A DNA stretch of 39,220 nucleotides. It comes from a virus. The position numbers were made by a program, and so were the translations under genes. Of the stretch, positions 1 to 7,491 are shown one piece after another (position 1 is the first letter of the stretch; every line of letters begins with the position of its first letter). The stretch is from positions 1-39,220 of IMG/VR virus record IMGVR_UViG_3300043445_000139. One strand, written 5' to 3'. The notes beneath the pieces are model-generated. The model was not told the origin of the DNA, did no database searches, and worked only from the letters and a program-made list of their open reading frames with translations.

Positions 1-363
1 ATGACCAAGTCCGGTGAGGATCAGACCACCGGGGCCGATCCCGCAGCACCCCGGCCCTTCAGCTTCCGCTGGCGCCGGGCGGATGGGCGGGTGACGGTGC
101 TGAACTGCCTGGCGCGCAGCCAGAAGGAGGCGGAGGAATCGGCCCGCCGGGCCGGCTGGCCGGGCCATGACGGGACACGGGCTGATCGCTTCCGCGCCTG
201 GCTGAAGCAGGCGGTGCTGTCCGATCTGCCGCCCGCCCCGATGCCGGGGGAGATGGACGCCGTCGTCCCCCCGCCCCAGCACGGCCCGGCCCTTCGCCTC
301 CCGGAAAAGGCGGACCCAGGCCACGGGAAGCCAGTACCCCCGGCGGGGGAGGAGGATCGGTGA
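1..363 (+). CDS. Hypothetical protein (host flank)
   Basis: A 120-residue open frame begins with ATG at the first base of the window, so an earlier start cannot be excluded. The protein is rich in Arg, Pro and Ala. A short more ordered N-terminal half (residues 18-75) contains a motif FRWRRADGRVTVLNC, and the C-terminal tail is low-complexity and Pro-rich. I recognise no family. It lies just upstream of the tRNA gene outside the attachment site, so it belongs to the host chromosome. Codon use is typical of the high-GC surroundings, which supports but does not prove that it is expressed. Confidence 0.5.
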   Translation: MTKSGEDQTTGADPAAPRPFSFRWRRADGRVTVLNCLARSQKEAEESARRAGWPGHDGTRADRFRAWLKQAVLSDLPPAPMPGEMDAVVPPPQHGPALRLPEKADPGHGKPVPPAGEEDR

Positions 364-371
364 ATCCGGGC

Positions 372-400
372 TTGACAGACCCCCCGCCTTCCCCTAAATG
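372..400 (+). promoter_or_regulatory. Probable sigma-70 promoter of the tRNA-Met gene
   Basis: A perfect -35 hexamer TTGACA (372-377) is followed after 17 bases by TAAATG (395-400), a partial -10 match. The predicted start near 407 would give a leader of about 47 bases before the mature tRNA at 454. No gene lies between. The call rests on consensus matches only. Confidence 0.6.
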
Positions 401-453
401 ACGGCTCCCGTCGCGACAGGTTCGGCAACGACCCCGCCGCGGCGGTCCTCTGA

Positions 454-528
454 GGCACCGTAGCTCAGTGGTAGAGCAGGGGACTCATAAGCCCTTGGTC
501 GGGTGTTCAAATCACCCCGGTGCTACCA
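454..528 (+). tRNA. tRNA-Met (CAT anticodon)
   Basis: The sequence folds as a cloverleaf. The acceptor stem is GGCACCG (454-460) with CGGTGCT (518-524), the D arm GCTC/GAGC (463-477), the anticodon CAT (486-488) in loop CTCATAA, the T arm GGGTG/CACCC (501-517), and CCA is encoded at 526-528. The anticodon stem shows an A-G apposition (483/491) next to the loop. CAT can mean elongator Met, initiator Met or lysidine-modified Ile. The first acceptor pair can form as a G-U wobble, and I favour elongator Met. From base 484 onward the gene is the phage attachment core, so its 3' part is phage-supplied after integration. Confidence 0.93.
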
Positions 529-531
529 TCT
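484..531. repeat. attL core (48-bp direct repeat)
   Basis: The 48 bases from the anticodon loop of tRNA-Met through the encoded CCA plus three further bases recur exactly at 38545-38592. Identity stops at both sides (A483 against C38544; G532 against T38593). This is the usual pattern for a tyrosine integrase that uses a tRNA 3' end as attB and restores the gene. Confidence 0.95.
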
Positions 532-533
532 GG

Positions 534-567
534 AAACCCTGTCAGGTCAAGGACTTGGCAGGGTTTT
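534..567 (+). terminator. Phage-supplied terminator behind tRNA-Met
   Basis: A long hairpin starts six bases after the tRNA CCA. The outer arms AAACCCTG (534-541) and CAGGGTTT (559-566) pair perfectly. The inner arms CAGGTC and GACTTG extend the stem around an AAG loop. A T-rich run (TTTTCTTGTTTG) follows. It lies in phage DNA just inside attL and would replace the host terminator displaced to the far end of the element. Confidence 0.8.
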
Positions 568-681
568 CTTGTTTGTTCTGACGGGATATGTGCGGTCACG
601 TCGATTACGTTGGACCGCACGGTTTTCCTGGGTTTTCGACGGGCCGCGGAAACTCCGTGGCACCGGCGTGGCACCCGACGT

Positions 682-1341
682 TCATGCGGCGTTCCGCGTT
701 ACGGTTGGTGGGTCAGGATCGGCACGGGCGGCAAGCTCGATCGGGTGCACACCGATTCGCCACAGCAGCTCCAACACCAGGGCCTGGGCGCGCCGGGACA
801 GGGGAGTAGCGACGTCCCGATAGGCGCAACCGTCGAGCAGTCGGTCGACGCGGGCCATGGACGTCAAGGGCGGCAGGCAGCGGTCGGCCGGGATCTGGCC
901 CAGCCACTCCCGCGCGCGGGCAGCCACCTGGGGGTTGGTCGGCCACCTGTTCGGCAGTGCATAGGCTGCGGGCAGCCGCGACAGATCCTTCATCACCCTG
1001 GTAAAATCCTGAAAGGATGGGCCGAAGGGCAGGATGACCAGGTCAGCGAAGGACTGGACCAGCTTGTCCAGTTCGGGCCTGGCCGCGGCGCCGTCGAGCA
1101 CGACAAGCAGCCGTTCTTGCTGGTCGAGGTGTTCAAGAAGCGCGGGGAGGTCGCTGAGGTTGCGGCCATCCAGGGGGAGGTATCGGCGCAGACCGCCGAC
1201 GGGGTCATCCTGGGGGTCCGTGGTGATGACGGCCGCATCGATTCTCTGGGGCAGGCTGCCGGCGCCATGACCGATCAGGTGGGCGACCGTCGTCTTGCCA
1301 GTCCCGCCCTTTTCACCGACGATCGCGATCAGCTTAGCCAT
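682..1341 (-). CDS. parA: ParA-family partition ATPase
   Basis: This 219-residue protein has the deviant Walker A motif of ParA/MinD ATPases at residues 11-18 (KGGTGKTT), a switch-like ITTDPQD segment near residue 40 and a hydrophobic Walker B-like strand LLVVLDG near residue 80. The length fits the small ParA class without an N-terminal HTH. Such ATPases move DNA cargo together with a centromere-binding partner. The start is supported by GGAG seven bases upstream and by an 8-base overlap with the RHH gene before it, implying translational coupling. It sits between attL and the integrase, so it would border attP in the excised circle. A role in partition is inferred from family and partner. 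Confidence 0.88.
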   Translation of the reverse strand: MAKLIAIVGEKGGTGKTTVAHLIGHGAGSLPQRIDAAVITTDPQDDPVGGLRRYLPLDGRNLSDLPALLEHLDQQERLLVVLDGAAARPELDKLVQSFADLVILPFGPSFQDFTRVMKDLSRLPAAYALPNRWPTNPQVAARAREWLGQIPADRCLPPLTSMARVDRLLDGCAYRDVATPLSRRAQALVLELLWRIGVHPIELAARADPDPPTVTRNAA

Positions 1342-1594
1342 AGTGCTGCTCCAGAATTAACAGGATGAGCTGCTGTCGTGTGATCGTCCGGCCGGCGGCC
1401 TTACTTCTGTCCGCAGCATCATCCACCAGCTTGCCCATCATCTTCGCCGGCACCCTCAGCGTGATGGGACTGGTATCGCTCGCTTGCTGGCCTCCAGTCT
1501 GAGGTTCGGGCGGCGGCACAGCCTGAGCGCCCCCTGTCGACAGACCGGCAAGGCCGGTCTTCAGTTTCGTGAAATCGCGCGCTTTTCCTGCCAT
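1334..1594 (-). CDS. Ribbon-helix-helix DNA-binding protein, probable ParA partner
   Basis: An 86-residue protein has a flexible, Pro/Gln/Gly-rich N-terminal half. A C-terminal fold follows from about residue 42: a strand ITLRVP, a helix MMGKLVDDAADRSKAAG and a second helix starting TITRQQLILLILEQ. This is the ribbon-helix-helix layout. Basic flexible tail plus RHH is the architecture of ParG-type centromere-binding proteins that stimulate small ParA ATPases. The gene overlaps parA by 8 bases, with the RHH gene first, the reverse of the usual parA-parG order. Directly upstream is an array of 8-bp boxes, the natural size of an RHH operator subsite. Confidence 0.75.
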   Translation of the reverse strand: MAGKARDFTKLKTGLAGLSTGGAQAVPPPEPQTGGQQASDTSPITLRVPAKMMGKLVDDAADRSKAAGRTITRQQLILLILEQHYG

Positions 1595-1612
1595 CGAAAC
1601 ACCGTAGAGCTG

Positions 1613-1708
1613 AAGCGTTAAAGCACTATAGCGCTACGATGCCGTGACGCCGAAGCGCTATGAATGCATAGCGTCTTAACGCTAAACATCTTTAGCGGCA
1701 TAGCGCGA
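1613..1708. promoter_or_regulatory. Array of 8-bp-phased boxes (candidate operator/centromere)
   Basis: Eight recognisable boxes related to TAGCGCTA start at 1613, 1621, 1629, 1653, 1669, 1677, 1693 and 1701, all in one 8-bp register over 96 bp. Examples are AAGCGTTA, TAGCGCTA, AAGCGCTA and TAACGCTA. The slot at 1645 (TGACGCCG) is a weak match, and slots 1637, 1661 and 1685 do not match. RHH proteins such as MetJ bind tandem 8-bp boxes. A -10-like TATAGT (1625-1630, minus strand) lies in the array, with a poor -35 TTCGGC (1649-1654). Binding would therefore autoregulate the RHH-parA pair and could serve as a partition site. Confidence 0.7.
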
Positions 1709-1714
1709 TGATCC

Positions 1715-2863
1715 CTAGCCGAGCTGTCGTTCCATGGCCGCGGCGATTCGGTTGTCGTCGGCCGGGTCGGTCCAAAGGTGACCGTAGAGGTCCATGGTCA
1801 TCTGCAGCGACGCATGACCCATCAGGTGCTGCACCCGCTTGGGCATCAGCCCCTGCTCGATCCATAGGCTGGCAGCCGCGTGGCGCAGGGTATGCGGCGT
1901 GAAGATCGGCTTGCCCGTCGCCGCGACCAGCCCTGCCGTCTTCATCAGCGGCACCCACCAGCGGTGATAAACGTTGGCGTGGCTTTCGACGGTGCCGGCG
2001 CCGGTCGGAAAGACCAGGTGCAGGTCACTGACGGGTGCGTGCTTCAGCCAGTCCTTCAGGGCGCCGACGGCGCGGGGGCCGAGCGGCACGCGGCGCCGGC
2101 CGGCACGGGTCTTCGGCGCCTTGATGCTGCCGTACTGGTCGGCCGCCTGGCTGACGGTCAGGTTTGGGTGCGCGCCGTGCAGCACCAGCGCGCCGCGGGG
2201 CAGGCCGCGCAGCTCCCCCATGCGCAGCCCGCAATAGAGCATCAGCAGGACCATGGAAAGGCTGCGCCCGTGGTCATCGGCCTTGGCAGCCGCATCCACC
2301 AACGCCTTGAGATCGACCTTGGGCGGGATCTCCACCCTGCCCTCCTCGTCCCCGTCGCCCTCGATCCGGATCCCGTCGCCCGGGGAGCTGGCCAGCCACT
2401 CTCGACGCCGGCACCAGGACAGGGCCATCTTGACGGTCTTGAGCGCTTTGCGGGCCATATGGTCCGACAAAGCGAGCTGCAGGTCGGCGGCGAAGGCCTC
2501 CACGTCCGCGGGGCGAAGGCGGGTCAGCAGTACCTTGGCCAGCGGCCGGCCCTGCAGATGACAATCCAGGTGGGAGCGGTACTTGGCATAGGTGGCGCGG
2601 GCGCGCTTGCCGGCGCGGACCTTCAGCTCGAACTCATCCAGCCAAGCGTAGCAGCCTTCCTGGACCGTGCGGCTGGCGCGGTCCGGGACGTGGTTCCCCG
2701 TCTGGATCTGCCCCTCGATCCGGACTCTCTCCGTATCCGCGTCCCGCTTCAGGGTGAAGTTCTTGCGGTGCCGGTTGCCTTGAGAATCCACATAGGACAG
2801 CTGCCAGCGCTTTACGCTGGAGCCGTCCCTGCGGGTCCGTGTAATGGGGCGGACTGTAGCCAT
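1715..2863 (-). CDS. int: Tyrosine-recombinase integrase
   Basis: The 382-residue protein has all catalytic positions of the tyrosine recombinase family: Arg214 (CGLRMGEL), Lys251 in the beta-hairpin region, His324/Arg327 (HTLRH), His350 (LMGH) and Tyr360 (DLYGHL). The N-terminal part carries an arm-binding-like beta domain (residues 10-50) and a core-binding SAM-like domain (about 65-160). It would catalyse integration into and excision from the tRNA-Met core. No clear Shine-Dalgarno precedes the ATG. The bases just upstream repeat a GCTAC/GCTAT pentamer, partly like the boxes downstream. It lies at the end of the minus-strand early operon. Confidence 0.95.
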   Translation of the reverse strand: MATVRPITRTRRDGSSVKRWQLSYVDSQGNRHRKNFTLKRDADTERVRIEGQIQTGNHVPDRASRTVQEGCYAWLDEFELKVRAGKRARATYAKYRSHLDCHLQGRPLAKVLLTRLRPADVEAFAADLQLALSDHMARKALKTVKMALSWCRRREWLASSPGDGIRIEGDGDEEGRVEIPPKVDLKALVDAAAKADDHGRSLSMVLLMLYCGLRMGELRGLPRGALVLHGAHPNLTVSQAADQYGSIKAPKTRAGRRRVPLGPRAVGALKDWLKHAPVSDLHLVFPTGAGTVESHANVYHRWWVPLMKTAGLVAATGKPIFTPHTLRHAAASLWIEQGLMPKRVQHLMGHASLQMTMDLYGHLWTDPADDNRIAAAMERQLG

Positions 2864-2936
2864 AGCATAGCGTAGCGTTCACACCCGTTACGGTTCAAAT
2901 GCATTCGCGCGGATGAGCGGGCGGAATGGGGTTTGT

Positions 2937-3227
2937 TCAGGTGGGAGCGGGGTCGTCGGCCGCAACAGAGTTGCTGCGGACGTCAGCCCTTACCGGGGTT
3001 TCTTCGACGGCGCCGAGCTTCTCGGCCCAGTAGCGCCGGACTGCCGACCGGCTGGTCACCAGACCCAGACCCGGCACCCGGACGATGGGCATGCCATCGC
3101 CCGTCCGCTGGTAGGAATCCGCGACCGTGTAGACTGTCCGCTCCGCGATACCGAGGTAGCGGGCGATCGCCGGCGCCCCTTTGACCAGGTCCAGCTCGAC
3201 GGCAGGCATGTCGGATTCAGCGTGCAT
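2937..3227 (-). CDS. Excisionase-like / HTH DNA-binding protein
   Basis: This 96-residue protein has a winged-helix or AlpA-like DNA-binding segment: residues about 13-36 contain APAIARYLGIAERTVYTVAD, followed by a strand and wing IVRVPGLGLVTSR. The rest is an unstructured tail. I chose the ATG at 3227 because GGGGGAGAGG precedes it at good spacing; an in-frame GTG at 3245 overlaps the upstream stop. Its place directly upstream of the integrase in the same operon suggests an excisionase or directionality factor. This is a positional inference, and a P2 Cox-like regulatory role is equally possible. Confidence 0.65.
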   Translation of the reverse strand: MHAESDMPAVELDLVKGAPAIARYLGIAERTVYTVADSYQRTGDGMPIVRVPGLGLVTSRSAVRRYWAEKLGAVEETPVRADVRSNSVAADDPAPT

Positions 3228-3241
3228 GTCCTCTCCCCCGA

Positions 3242-4072
3242 TCACGGCCGCCAGAGCCCGCGGTGCTGGGCACCGTCAAGCACGGGTAGGGGTATGACCC
3301 GTGCCACATGCTTGGGGCTGGGCGCCTGCTTGAGGTAGAACGGAATCCTGCGCTCGGCACACCAGTCCCGGGTAGCGCGCGCCAGCTCCCCGAATTCCTC
3401 CGGGGTCATCGGGCGACCGGCGCCCTGCATGGCACCAAGGATCACCCATTCGGCGAAGTCCCAGCCGTCGACCCCACCAGGTCCCAGCGCGGGCTCATAG
3501 CTCACGCCGATCCGCCATCCGGCCTTGGCCAGCGCAGCAGCGGCCGGCAGCTTCTTCGAGGCCTCCCTCCCATTCTCCTGGCTGCTGAGTATGACCAGGT
3601 TCCGGGGCGGCCAGGTCAACGCGTGGTCCGACCGGAGGCCCCCGACCGCCCGGGCCAGGCGTGGCAGCGCTTCAACCACCCTGTGGGTCGGCAGGACATA
3701 CAGATGGGCAGGCGTTTCGGCCACCCGTCGCAGCACCTGGAACAGGCTGTCCAGCGGCACAGCGGAATGGAACAGGTCGCCGAGGTCGTTGAGGAACACC
3801 ACGCGCGGCTTCTTCCATCTGTCGACCACGTCCATCTCCTCAGGCCGCACGGCCAGCTCACCCGTCCAGACCAGCTGACCCGCATCCGTCTTGCGGGTAA
3901 GGCCCGGGTAACGGCCGAAGCGACCGACCAGCTCCTTCGCCCAGCAGCCCCCGCAGCCCGGGCCGTACGGGTCGCACCCCTTGACGGGGTTCAGGACAGC
4001 GGGGCTGGCCTGGTGCTGTAGCGCCAGGTCGACGATGAAGTTCACATTGCAGCGGCTGGCCATGATGGTCAT
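3242..4072 (-). CDS. DUF5131 (phage Gp37/Gp68 family) protein
   Basis: The 276-residue protein starts like the DUF5131 family: LNPVKGCDPYGPGCGGCWAK at residues 27-46, with a CX6CX2C cysteine cluster (Cys33, Cys40, Cys43) recalling the iron-sulphur triad of radical-SAM-related proteins. Downstream motifs RVVFLNDLGDLFH and a late WVILGAMQGAGRP also fit. The family is common in phages and mobile elements, and its reaction is not known to me. The ATG overlaps the primase stop, so it is co-translated with replication genes. A nucleic-acid-modifying or defence-related activity would be speculation. Confidence 0.8.
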   Translation of the reverse strand: MTIMASRCNVNFIVDLALQHQASPAVLNPVKGCDPYGPGCGGCWAKELVGRFGRYPGLTRKTDAGQLVWTGELAVRPEEMDVVDRWKKPRVVFLNDLGDLFHSAVPLDSLFQVLRRVAETPAHLYVLPTHRVVEALPRLARAVGGLRSDHALTWPPRNLVILSSQENGREASKKLPAAAALAKAGWRIGVSYEPALGPGGVDGWDFAEWVILGAMQGAGRPMTPEEFGELARATRDWCAERRIPFYLKQAPSPKHVARVIPLPVLDGAQHRGLWRP

Positions 4073-6741
4073 TCTGCCTTCTGACGGAAGACGTAGCAGC
4101 TGATGTTGCGACCGGCGAACCCCGGGTGGATCGAGCGGACGGTCTTGTAGTCAAGGAACTGACGGGACCTGCTGGATTTAAGGGTGCGCTTCAGTTCGAT
4201 CACCGGGGGCAGGGACTGCCCTGACTTGCTGGCCAGGTCGCACACGTGGTTCAGGTTGACCGCCACGTACCCTGGTTGAGAGATGTGGTTGCAGTTCTCG
4301 ACGCCGAGGTACTCGACGATGTCCCAGAACCGGTCGACGGTCGGATCGTCTTCGGCGATGGCGCCTTGGCGCTTCAGGGCGCCGGCACGCAAAAGGTTCA
4401 TCGCCTCAGCCAGCCAGGCAGCCGGCATGGCCGTCAACTGGGCCAGAGCTTCGACCAAGGCCATCAGCTGTGCGTGATTCTTCCGGATACGGACGGTTTT
4501 CAGCATGGGATTCCCAGCAAGCTCACGTTCGTGCACCGGGATCCGGTCAGCCATCATCTTCAAGACCATGGCCTCCTGCGTCGTCGCCATCAGCACGAAC
4601 CAGCTCATGGTCTCCACCGGCATGGTAGCCAGGGCATCCGCCGCGACCCTGCCCTCCTCTGTGTGCTCTGAAGTGTCGAAGTGGAGGTGGACGATACGCG
4701 TCATGATTGCTTCAGACGCCTTCACCTCGCTGTTCTGGGAGATGATCACCGACCCGCGGAACGGCGGCTCCTTGGTGTCGTTGCCGCCATTGGCCACACC
4801 GGTAGCGCGGCTCGGACGACCGTTGTAGGCGGTCTTGATTTCGTCCCAGTCGAACTGCCGCTGCTTGACACCATCGGACCCGTCACCACCGCGGTCGGAC
4901 TCGATGAAGACCACAGGTAGATTCCCTACCTGTGACATTATGCGGCTTCGAGCGGCCGACGTGGATTTGTTCGGATCGAAACCTTCGTAGTTGGTTCGTC
5001 CGACCAACTTCCAGAGGGCTTCGATCAGGGTGGTCTTTCCAGATCCTGCCTGACCAGACAGTTCTAGGAACGGGAAGCTCTGCTGCTGTTGCCTAATCTG
5101 CTCGGCGAACAGGGTTCCCAAGTAGAATGCGGCGGTCACTATGCCCTTTGCCCCGAAGCTACGGTACACAAGCTCTAGCCATTTATCAGAATACTGAGTC
5201 CTATTGCCGATGCGCAGCTGCAAGCTCGACGTCATAGACAGTGACTTGATTGAAAGACCCTGAACCTCAAAGAAGTCTTCTGAATTTAGTTCGTAAACTC
5301 GCCCTGCCGATACTGCGTGGCTATTGAACACCCACGTCTTGTATTCCGACGCATAGCCGACAAAGTCGATAGTCTGCACCTGCCTGATGCCGTCAATATT
5401 GTTCTTAACAATCCAGTTCAGCTGGTGTGTTGAACCTGTGAACAGCGCGCCCGGAGCAATACTGAGGAGGCGCTTCTTGAACTCAGCTGCGGCGGCAATA
5501 TGCGTTCCAGTAAATGTATCTTTTATCGGCTTGCGCTTATTGGGGAAGTCGATTTTGGAATAGTACCATGATTCTCCGACAAGTTCAGATTTTTGAAAGT
5601 AAAGGAAGCTTACCACAACATTGGCGATCTCCCGCACCTCGGCAGCGCGCTCCGCCGCTTCCGAGCTTATAGTCGCGTCGTCTTCGTTCGCAAAAGCAGG
5701 CTCTTCACGGACCGCCTTCTGAGCGAGCATGAAGCTCGCAGCCGGCAACTCAAACCAAAAGGTGCGCGCACCGTACTCCAGGGCGAAGGACGGGTTCCTC
5801 TTACGCTCCCAAATCAGAAGCGCCTTGGCGCGCGCGGTCGGCGCCAGCAGCAGAGATCCTTCGTGCCGGTACAGCTCCAAATCATCTTTGCTGAGCCCAC
5901 CAGACGCGTGGGCATCGTTCCAATCGAGCTTCTTGGTTCCGACCTGGGGAATCAGCGCGGCACTGCAGGTATAGCCCGCCTCACGAGCCGTCGCCACATG
6001 CTGCAAGATGCGGGAGCATCCCGCCACATCATTATCGAGCGCCCATACCAGACGGGGCCGGATACCCTTCTGACGCAGCGCATCGAGAGACACATCCGGG
6101 TAGTTGTAGCAGGACAGCGTTGCTACGGCCGGAACACCGTGCTGGTGCAGGCTGATTGCGTCGATGCAGCCTTCCACCAGCCAGATCTCCTGGCCGTCTG
6201 CCGGGGCGAAGCCAGGGGGGGCCCACCAGAGCCCCTTGTAGTCCCCGACGAAATTGGCCTTTCGGACTTCCGAATCGTCACCTGGCGGGGACACCGTCAC
6301 AGGCTCAACCAGGCGCTCCATCCACAGGTTCTTGTCCGGGGCGCGCGGGTCCATGATGTCGAAGACTACCGTCGCAGTGCGCCGGTTGCCGTAACGATGA
6401 CTGAAGCTACCCTGGCGGTACCAACCCCGGCAGGCCCTGATATCCAAGTGACGGACGAACAACAGATAGGCATCTGCTGTCGCGTTCGGATTATCTGTAG
6501 TAGCTGGGTACCGCTCATTCAGTTTTTCAAAGGCGTCTGGGTACAGTTCCTTTGTTGACGCCGACCAGCCGCACTTATTCTCGCGCCCACATTTCAGAAC
6601 GTTAGGCTGGGAAGTAGCAATAAACAACTCCCGCTCGCCGCACGCCGGGCATTTTCCGCCGCGAAGGTGGGCACCGCGAGCCTTCAATCCGTAGTCGCGC
6701 TTTAGGCGGCCAATCAGGTCCAGTCGCAGATCCTCCCGCAT
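4069..6741 (-). CDS. Phage primase-helicase (Zn finger, TOPRIM, ATPase)
   Basis: The 890-residue protein begins with a CHC2-type zinc-finger-like cluster (Cys31, Cys34, Cys51, Cys57). A TOPRIM domain follows, with Glu190 in LVEG and an ALDND acidic pair at 234-238. A P-loop ATPase lies further on (GQAGSGKT at 563-570; Walker B-like VVFIESD at 610-616). This order is that of phage primases carrying a DnaB/D5-like motor, which would prime and unwind phage DNA. There is no P2 gpA-type rolling-circle nickase in the window, so this is the likely replication protein. About 5090-5620 is visibly richer in A and T than the rest, which hints at mosaic ancestry. It overlaps both neighbours by 4 bases or fewer. 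Confidence 0.88.
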   Translation of the reverse strand: MREDLRLDLIGRLKRDYGLKARGAHLRGGKCPACGERELFIATSQPNVLKCGRENKCGWSASTKELYPDAFEKLNERYPATTDNPNATADAYLLFVRHLDIRACRGWYRQGSFSHRYGNRRTATVVFDIMDPRAPDKNLWMERLVEPVTVSPPGDDSEVRKANFVGDYKGLWWAPPGFAPADGQEIWLVEGCIDAISLHQHGVPAVATLSCYNYPDVSLDALRQKGIRPRLVWALDNDVAGCSRILQHVATAREAGYTCSAALIPQVGTKKLDWNDAHASGGLSKDDLELYRHEGSLLLAPTARAKALLIWERKRNPSFALEYGARTFWFELPAASFMLAQKAVREEPAFANEDDATISSEAAERAAEVREIANVVVSFLYFQKSELVGESWYYSKIDFPNKRKPIKDTFTGTHIAAAAEFKKRLLSIAPGALFTGSTHQLNWIVKNNIDGIRQVQTIDFVGYASEYKTWVFNSHAVSAGRVYELNSEDFFEVQGLSIKSLSMTSSLQLRIGNRTQYSDKWLELVYRSFGAKGIVTAAFYLGTLFAEQIRQQQQSFPFLELSGQAGSGKTTLIEALWKLVGRTNYEGFDPNKSTSAARSRIMSQVGNLPVVFIESDRGGDGSDGVKQRQFDWDEIKTAYNGRPSRATGVANGGNDTKEPPFRGSVIISQNSEVKASEAIMTRIVHLHFDTSEHTEEGRVAADALATMPVETMSWFVLMATTQEAMVLKMMADRIPVHERELAGNPMLKTVRIRKNHAQLMALVEALAQLTAMPAAWLAEAMNLLRAGALKRQGAIAEDDPTVDRFWDIVEYLGVENCNHISQPGYVAVNLNHVCDLASKSGQSLPPVIELKRTLKSSRSRQFLDYKTVRSIHPGFAGRNISCYVFRQKAE

Positions 6742-7241
6742 CAGACCTGACCTCCAGCAGAGTGGAAGGCCTGCCGCGAAACGCGGAGCACAGGTGCCCT
6801 CGGCGATCTAACCCGCAGCATCGGCGCGTCCTGATCGACAGCGGCGCCAAGAAGCACCGGCAGGATCAGTAGGACCCGGGTCACGCCGACACGAGCCCGA
6901 TGGATGGACCGGCGCAGCGCCACCAGGTCTTGTTCGATCCGATCAAGCCGCTGTTCGGGTGTCGGATCATCATGAAGCAGGTGACCATAGACGTGGTCCA
7001 GGAACTGGCGGCCCCAATGCGCGACCATCCGCGAGAAATGCGGGGAGCGGGGAAACTGCCCGTTGCGCCATCCCTTGGCGGTGCGCTGTTCCGCGCCCGC
7101 GATTTGAGCCAGCACCTTCACGGGGTACCGCTGGGCCCAGTCGCCGAAGCGCTCCTGGACCTGCCGATCAACGTCCTGCATGGACATGGACTTGCCCTTC
7201 AGCCCGTTCCAGTGTGCGTGACAAGGAGCTCGGTCCATCAT
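6741..7241 (-). CDS. Small early protein, HTH-like with C-terminal hydrophobic segment
   Basis: A 166-residue protein of no family I can name. Residues 20-90 look like a compact helical DNA-binding domain (VKVLAQIAGAEQRTAKGWRNG resembles an HTH). A helix with LDRIEQDLVALRRSIHRA follows, then a hydrophobic stretch near residues 121-137 that could be one membrane helix, then an Arg-rich tail. The ATG overlaps the cro-like stop. A second plausible start with GAAGGG lies about 18 codons in. It is the second gene of the early operon, so a role in replication control is possible. Confidence 0.6.
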   Translation of the reverse strand: MMDRAPCHAHWNGLKGKSMSMQDVDRQVQERFGDWAQRYPVKVLAQIAGAEQRTAKGWRNGQFPRSPHFSRMVAHWGRQFLDHVYGHLLHDDPTPEQRLDRIEQDLVALRRSIHRARVGVTRVLLILPVLLGAAVDQDAPMLRVRSPRAPVLRVSRQAFHSAGGQV

Positions 7242-7468
7242 CAGTTCGCCTCGGCTGAAAGGGCAGGCGGCATGAAGTCACCGGGTACAATGCCTTCAAG
7301 CTTGCGGAGATTGGCCAGAGTGCAAGACCACTCCGGAAGGTCGATGCGGCGGACCACCGATTCCGAGACCTGGGCTTCCTTGGCCAGTCGGTTGTTCGAC
7401 CACCCCTGGGATTCGCGGTAAGCCCGCACACGGGTCACCGATAACGTCACGAACATGCCTTCCCCCAC
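7241..7468 (-). CDS. Cro-like HTH regulator
   Basis: A protein of up to 75 residues with an XRE-type helix-turn-helix: RAYRESQGWSNNRLAKEAQV followed by a recognition helix SESVVRRIDLP. It is divergent from the repressor at 7577 and leads the early operon, the position of cro or cox in temperate phages. The start is uncertain. GTG at 7468 opens the frame; ATG at 7456 is very close to a GGGGGAAGG; GTG at 7450 has the best spacing. It probably binds the two operators at 7492 and 7526 to shut off the repressor. Confidence 0.75.
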   Translation of the reverse strand: MGEGMFVTLSVTRVRAYRESQGWSNNRLAKEAQVSESVVRRIDLPEWSCTLANLRKLEGIVPGDFMPPALSAEAN

Positions 7469-7491
7469 GATCGGACAACCGTCATGGAAGA

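Noticed and set aside
520-1368. 282-codon plus-strand frame opposite parA
   Set aside because: It would start inside the tRNA 3' end, crosses the terminator and lies antisense to a clear Walker-motif ATPase.
2861-2880. Additional RHH boxes at the integrase start
   Set aside because: The TAGCATAGCGTAGCGTT run repeats every 5 bp instead of 8 and is short, so it is not counted with the array.
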